This document shows, one piece after another, positions 62,404 through 64,000 of a stretch of DNA of 64,000 bases. Source of the DNA: Pseudomonas fluorescens (GTDB lineage: Bacteria; Pseudomonadota; Gammaproteobacteria; Pseudomonadales; Pseudomonadaceae); the NCBI RefSeq assembly GCF_902497895.1, contig NZ_CABVHQ010000020.1:28547-92546 (forward strand), read 5' to 3'. Numbering within the stretch: the first letter of the stretch is position 1; each line of letters opens with the position of its first letter. The notes below the pieces were generated by a model. The model saw only the letters and a program-made list of their open reading frames with translations. It was not told where the DNA came from and made no database searches. Made by a program: the position numbers and the translations under genes.

Positions 62404-63603
62404 ATGCATACCTATATCTGTGACGCGATTCGTACACCCATCGGTCGTTTTGGTGGCGCGTTGGCTTCGGTTCGCACAGATGATCTCGCGGCGATACCCA
62501 TTCGCGCACTGATTGAGAGAAATCCCGGGGTCGACTGGTCGGCCGTGGACGACGTCATCTATGGCTGCGCCAACCAGGCTGGCGAGGACAACCGAAACGT
62601 CGCGCGCATGGCACTTTTACTTGCCGGCCTGCCGGAAACCGTACCCGGCAGCACCGTCAACCGCCTCTGCGGCTCTGGCCTGGATGCTATCGGCACTGCA
62701 GCGCGGGCGATCAGCTCGGGTGAATGCCAAATGATGATTGCTGGCGGTGTCGAGTCGATGAGTCGCGCACCCTTTGTCATGGGCAAAGCGCAAGCCGCAT
62801 TCGCGCGCGACATGTCCATGCAGGACACCACTATTGGTTGGCGTTTCATCAACCCCCTGATGAAGAAGCTGTACGGTGTTGATGCCATGCCGGAAACCGC
62901 TGAGAACGTCGCAGGCGAGTTCGGCATTTCCCGCGAGGATCAGGATCGCTTCGCGCTGCGCAGCCAGGAAAAAACCGCCATTGCCCAGGCTGAAGGTCTG
63001 TTCGCCGACGAGATCGTGCCGGTACATGTGCCACAGCGTAAGGGCGCAATACTTGTGGTCGAGCGCGACGAGCATCCGCGAGCCACCTCGTTGGAAGCGT
63101 TGACCCAGCTAAAGGCGGTGGTACGTACTGGCGGCACAGTTACGGCAGGCAATGCCAGTGGTGTAAACGACGGGGCCTGCGCCTTGTTAATGGCCAGCCT
63201 GGCCGTCTGCGAAATCCACGGTCTGAAACCTCGCGCGAAAATACTCGGCACCGCCACCGCAGGCGTGGCCCCGCGCATCATGGGCATGGGACCGGTACCT
63301 GCGACCCTCAAGGTGCTGGAACTGACGGGACTCAGATTGGAAGACATGGACGTCATCGAACTTAATGAAGCGTTCGCTAGCCAGGGACTTGCTGTTCTAC
63401 GACAACTGGGACTGGCCGACGAAGATGTGCGTGTGAACCGCTATGGGGGCGCCATTGCCCTGGGCCACCCGTTGGGCATGAGCGGCGCACGCCTGGTCAC
63501 CACTGCGCTCAATCAGTTAGAAAGTACAGGGGGCCGTTATGCCTTATGCACGATGTGCGTAGGTGTGGGACAGGGCATCGCGATGATTATCGAGCGTGTA
63601 TGA
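62404..63603 (+). CDS. Acetyl-CoA acyltransferase, PcaF-like thiolase
   Basis: 399 residues, the length of 3-oxoadipyl-CoA thiolase PcaF and very similar in sequence (ICDAIRTPIGRFGGAL, YGCANQAGEDNRNVARMALL, TTIGWRFINPLMK). The active residues are C89 in VNRLCGSGLDA, the histidine in ALGHPLGMSGARL near 357 and the cysteine in TMCVGVGQG near 387. PcaF cleaves 3-oxoadipyl-CoA to succinyl-CoA and acetyl-CoA. The cluster context suggests it works here on a related dicarboxylyl-CoA. Not near pcaIJ. Confidence 0.9.
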   Translation: MHTYICDAIRTPIGRFGGALASVRTDDLAAIPIRALIERNPGVDWSAVDDVIYGCANQAGEDNRNVARMALLLAGLPETVPGSTVNRLCGSGLDAIGTAARAISSGECQMMIAGGVESMSRAPFVMGKAQAAFARDMSMQDTTIGWRFINPLMKKLYGVDAMPETAENVAGEFGISREDQDRFALRSQEKTAIAQAEGLFADEIVPVHVPQRKGAILVVERDEHPRATSLEALTQLKAVVRTGGTVTAGNASGVNDGACALLMASLAVCEIHGLKPRAKILGTATAGVAPRIMGMGPVPATLKVLELTGLRLEDMDVIELNEAFASQGLAVLRQLGLADEDVRVNRYGGAIALGHPLGMSGARLVTTALNQLESTGGRYALCTMCVGVGQGIAMIIERV

Positions 63604-63774
63604 ATAAGTTCTTTCGCCAGAGTTGCAAGACGGCTAATGAGTCCGGTACGAGAGTTCCAATACCCTTGGGTTGACCCCTTAGGAACTCAAACCATTCCGC
63701 GATCAGAGGCATCTAGCAGACAAACCTTGCTGGAATATCGGATTGTACTTTCTAAAATGTGAGTAAGTGAGTTA

Positions 63775-64000
63775 ATGAAAATTCTTGTAGCTGTCAAACG
63801 CGTGGTCGACTACAACGTCAAGGTTCGCGTCAAAGCGGACAACTCCGGCGTCGACCTCGCTAACGTCAAGATGTCGATGAACCCGTTCTGCGAAATCGCA
63901 GTGGAAGAAGCTGTACGCCTGAAAGAGAAAGGTGTTGCGACTGAAATCGTCGTCGTCTCCATTGGTCCGACTACTGCTCAAGAGCAGCTGCGTACCGCCC
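63775..64000 (+). CDS. etfB: Electron transfer flavoprotein beta subunit (partial, runs off window)
   Basis: The first 75 codons ([20 protein letters not shown], then [20 protein letters not shown]) match EtfB closely. EtfB with EtfA accepts electrons from acyl-CoA dehydrogenases and passes them to ETF-quinone oxidoreductase. It could serve the dehydrogenase encoded 1.5 kb upstream, or be the housekeeping copy. The gene continues past the window. Confidence 0.92.
   Translation, partial: MKILVAVKRVVDYNVKVRVKADNSGVDLANVKMSMNPFCEIAVEEAVRLKEKGVATEIVVVSIGPTTAQEQLRTA

Noticed and set aside
62404..63603. Naming the thiolase gene pcaF outright
   Set aside because: Sequence is very similar, but it lies in a different cluster from pca genes and has LCGSG rather than the LCASG I expect of PcaF; a related substrate is equally possible.
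1..64000. tRNA, rRNA, CRISPR array, prophage module or replication origin
   Set aside because: No cloverleaf-like or rRNA sequence, no repeat-spacer array, no integrase or phage structural genes and no DnaA-box cluster were found by eye.

Overview
The window looks like a chromosomal segment of a fluorescent Pseudomonas (P. fluorescens group). Evidence: Pseudomonas-type catR-catBCA, benR-benABCD and kynR-kynU loci, an OprD-family porin, an HBM-type chemoreceptor, a Pseudomonas-only DUF6124 protein, and three classes of paired REP-like palindromes between genes. This is a reading from sequence alone; no database search was run.

Layout. (1) 1-11.9 kb, aromatic hub: partial catR, catBCA (catechol ortho cleavage), benR and benABCD (benzoate to catechol), then divergent kynR/kynU and an amino-acid permease (kynurenine to anthranilate). 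A CatR-type dyad lies before catB, two XylS/BenR-type half-sites before benA, and a 15-bp dyad between kynR and kynU. (2) 11.9-30.2 kb, mixed chromosomal genes: LysR regulators, a TauE/SafE transporter, MdaB-like quinone reductase, an epimerase, a SulP transporter, an LprI-like protein, a D-aminoacylase, a FitAB-type toxin-antitoxin pair, an HBM chemoreceptor, two phosphatases, and a three-gene operon encoding an unknown protein, a double KaiC-like ATPase and a cytosolic histidine kinase. (3) 30.2-37.2 kb, a gene-poor scrap yard: small unknown proteins, an AT-rich acyltransferase, fused fragments of an SGNH hydrolase and an isochorismatase-like hydrolase, a MITE-like element with 18-bp terminal inverted repeats, a broken nuclease-like N-terminus, a truncated alpha/beta hydrolase and an intact HEPN/zinc-ribbon protein. 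(4) 37.2-41.0 kb, a curli operon csgE-csgF-csgA-csgG-csgB-csgH with no csgD and with an internal terminator-like hairpin after the major curlin. (5) 41.1-47.4 kb, a GFA enzyme, a TcuR-like regulator, an in-frame TcuA::TcuC gene fusion, a decayed IS66 element and a scrap of an integrative-element gene. (6) 47.4-64 kb: nhaA, then a coherent uptake and catabolic block: AbrB-family transporter, OprD porin, TAXI-type TRAP receptor and fused permease, LysR regulator, MmgE/PrpD protein, a hydratase/3-hydroxyacyl-CoA dehydrogenase fusion, an NDP-forming acyl-CoA synthetase, an acyl-CoA dehydrogenase, a PcaF-like thiolase and the start of etfB.

How the genes work together. Region 1 sends benzoate and, through anthranilate, possibly tryptophan carbon to catechol and the 3-oxoadipate pathway. 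Region 6 holds every step of one complete beta-oxidation cycle (activation, dehydrogenation, hydration/oxidation, thiolysis) plus its own outer- and inner-membrane transport and regulator. The substrate cannot be read from sequence; the PcaF-like thiolase and TAXI-TRAP importer suggest a dicarboxylic acid or one converted to a dicarboxylyl-CoA. This block is the best candidate in the window for an undescribed pathway. The TcuA::TcuC fusion, the KaiC-like operon and the HEPN/zinc-ribbon gene are the other items most worth checking.
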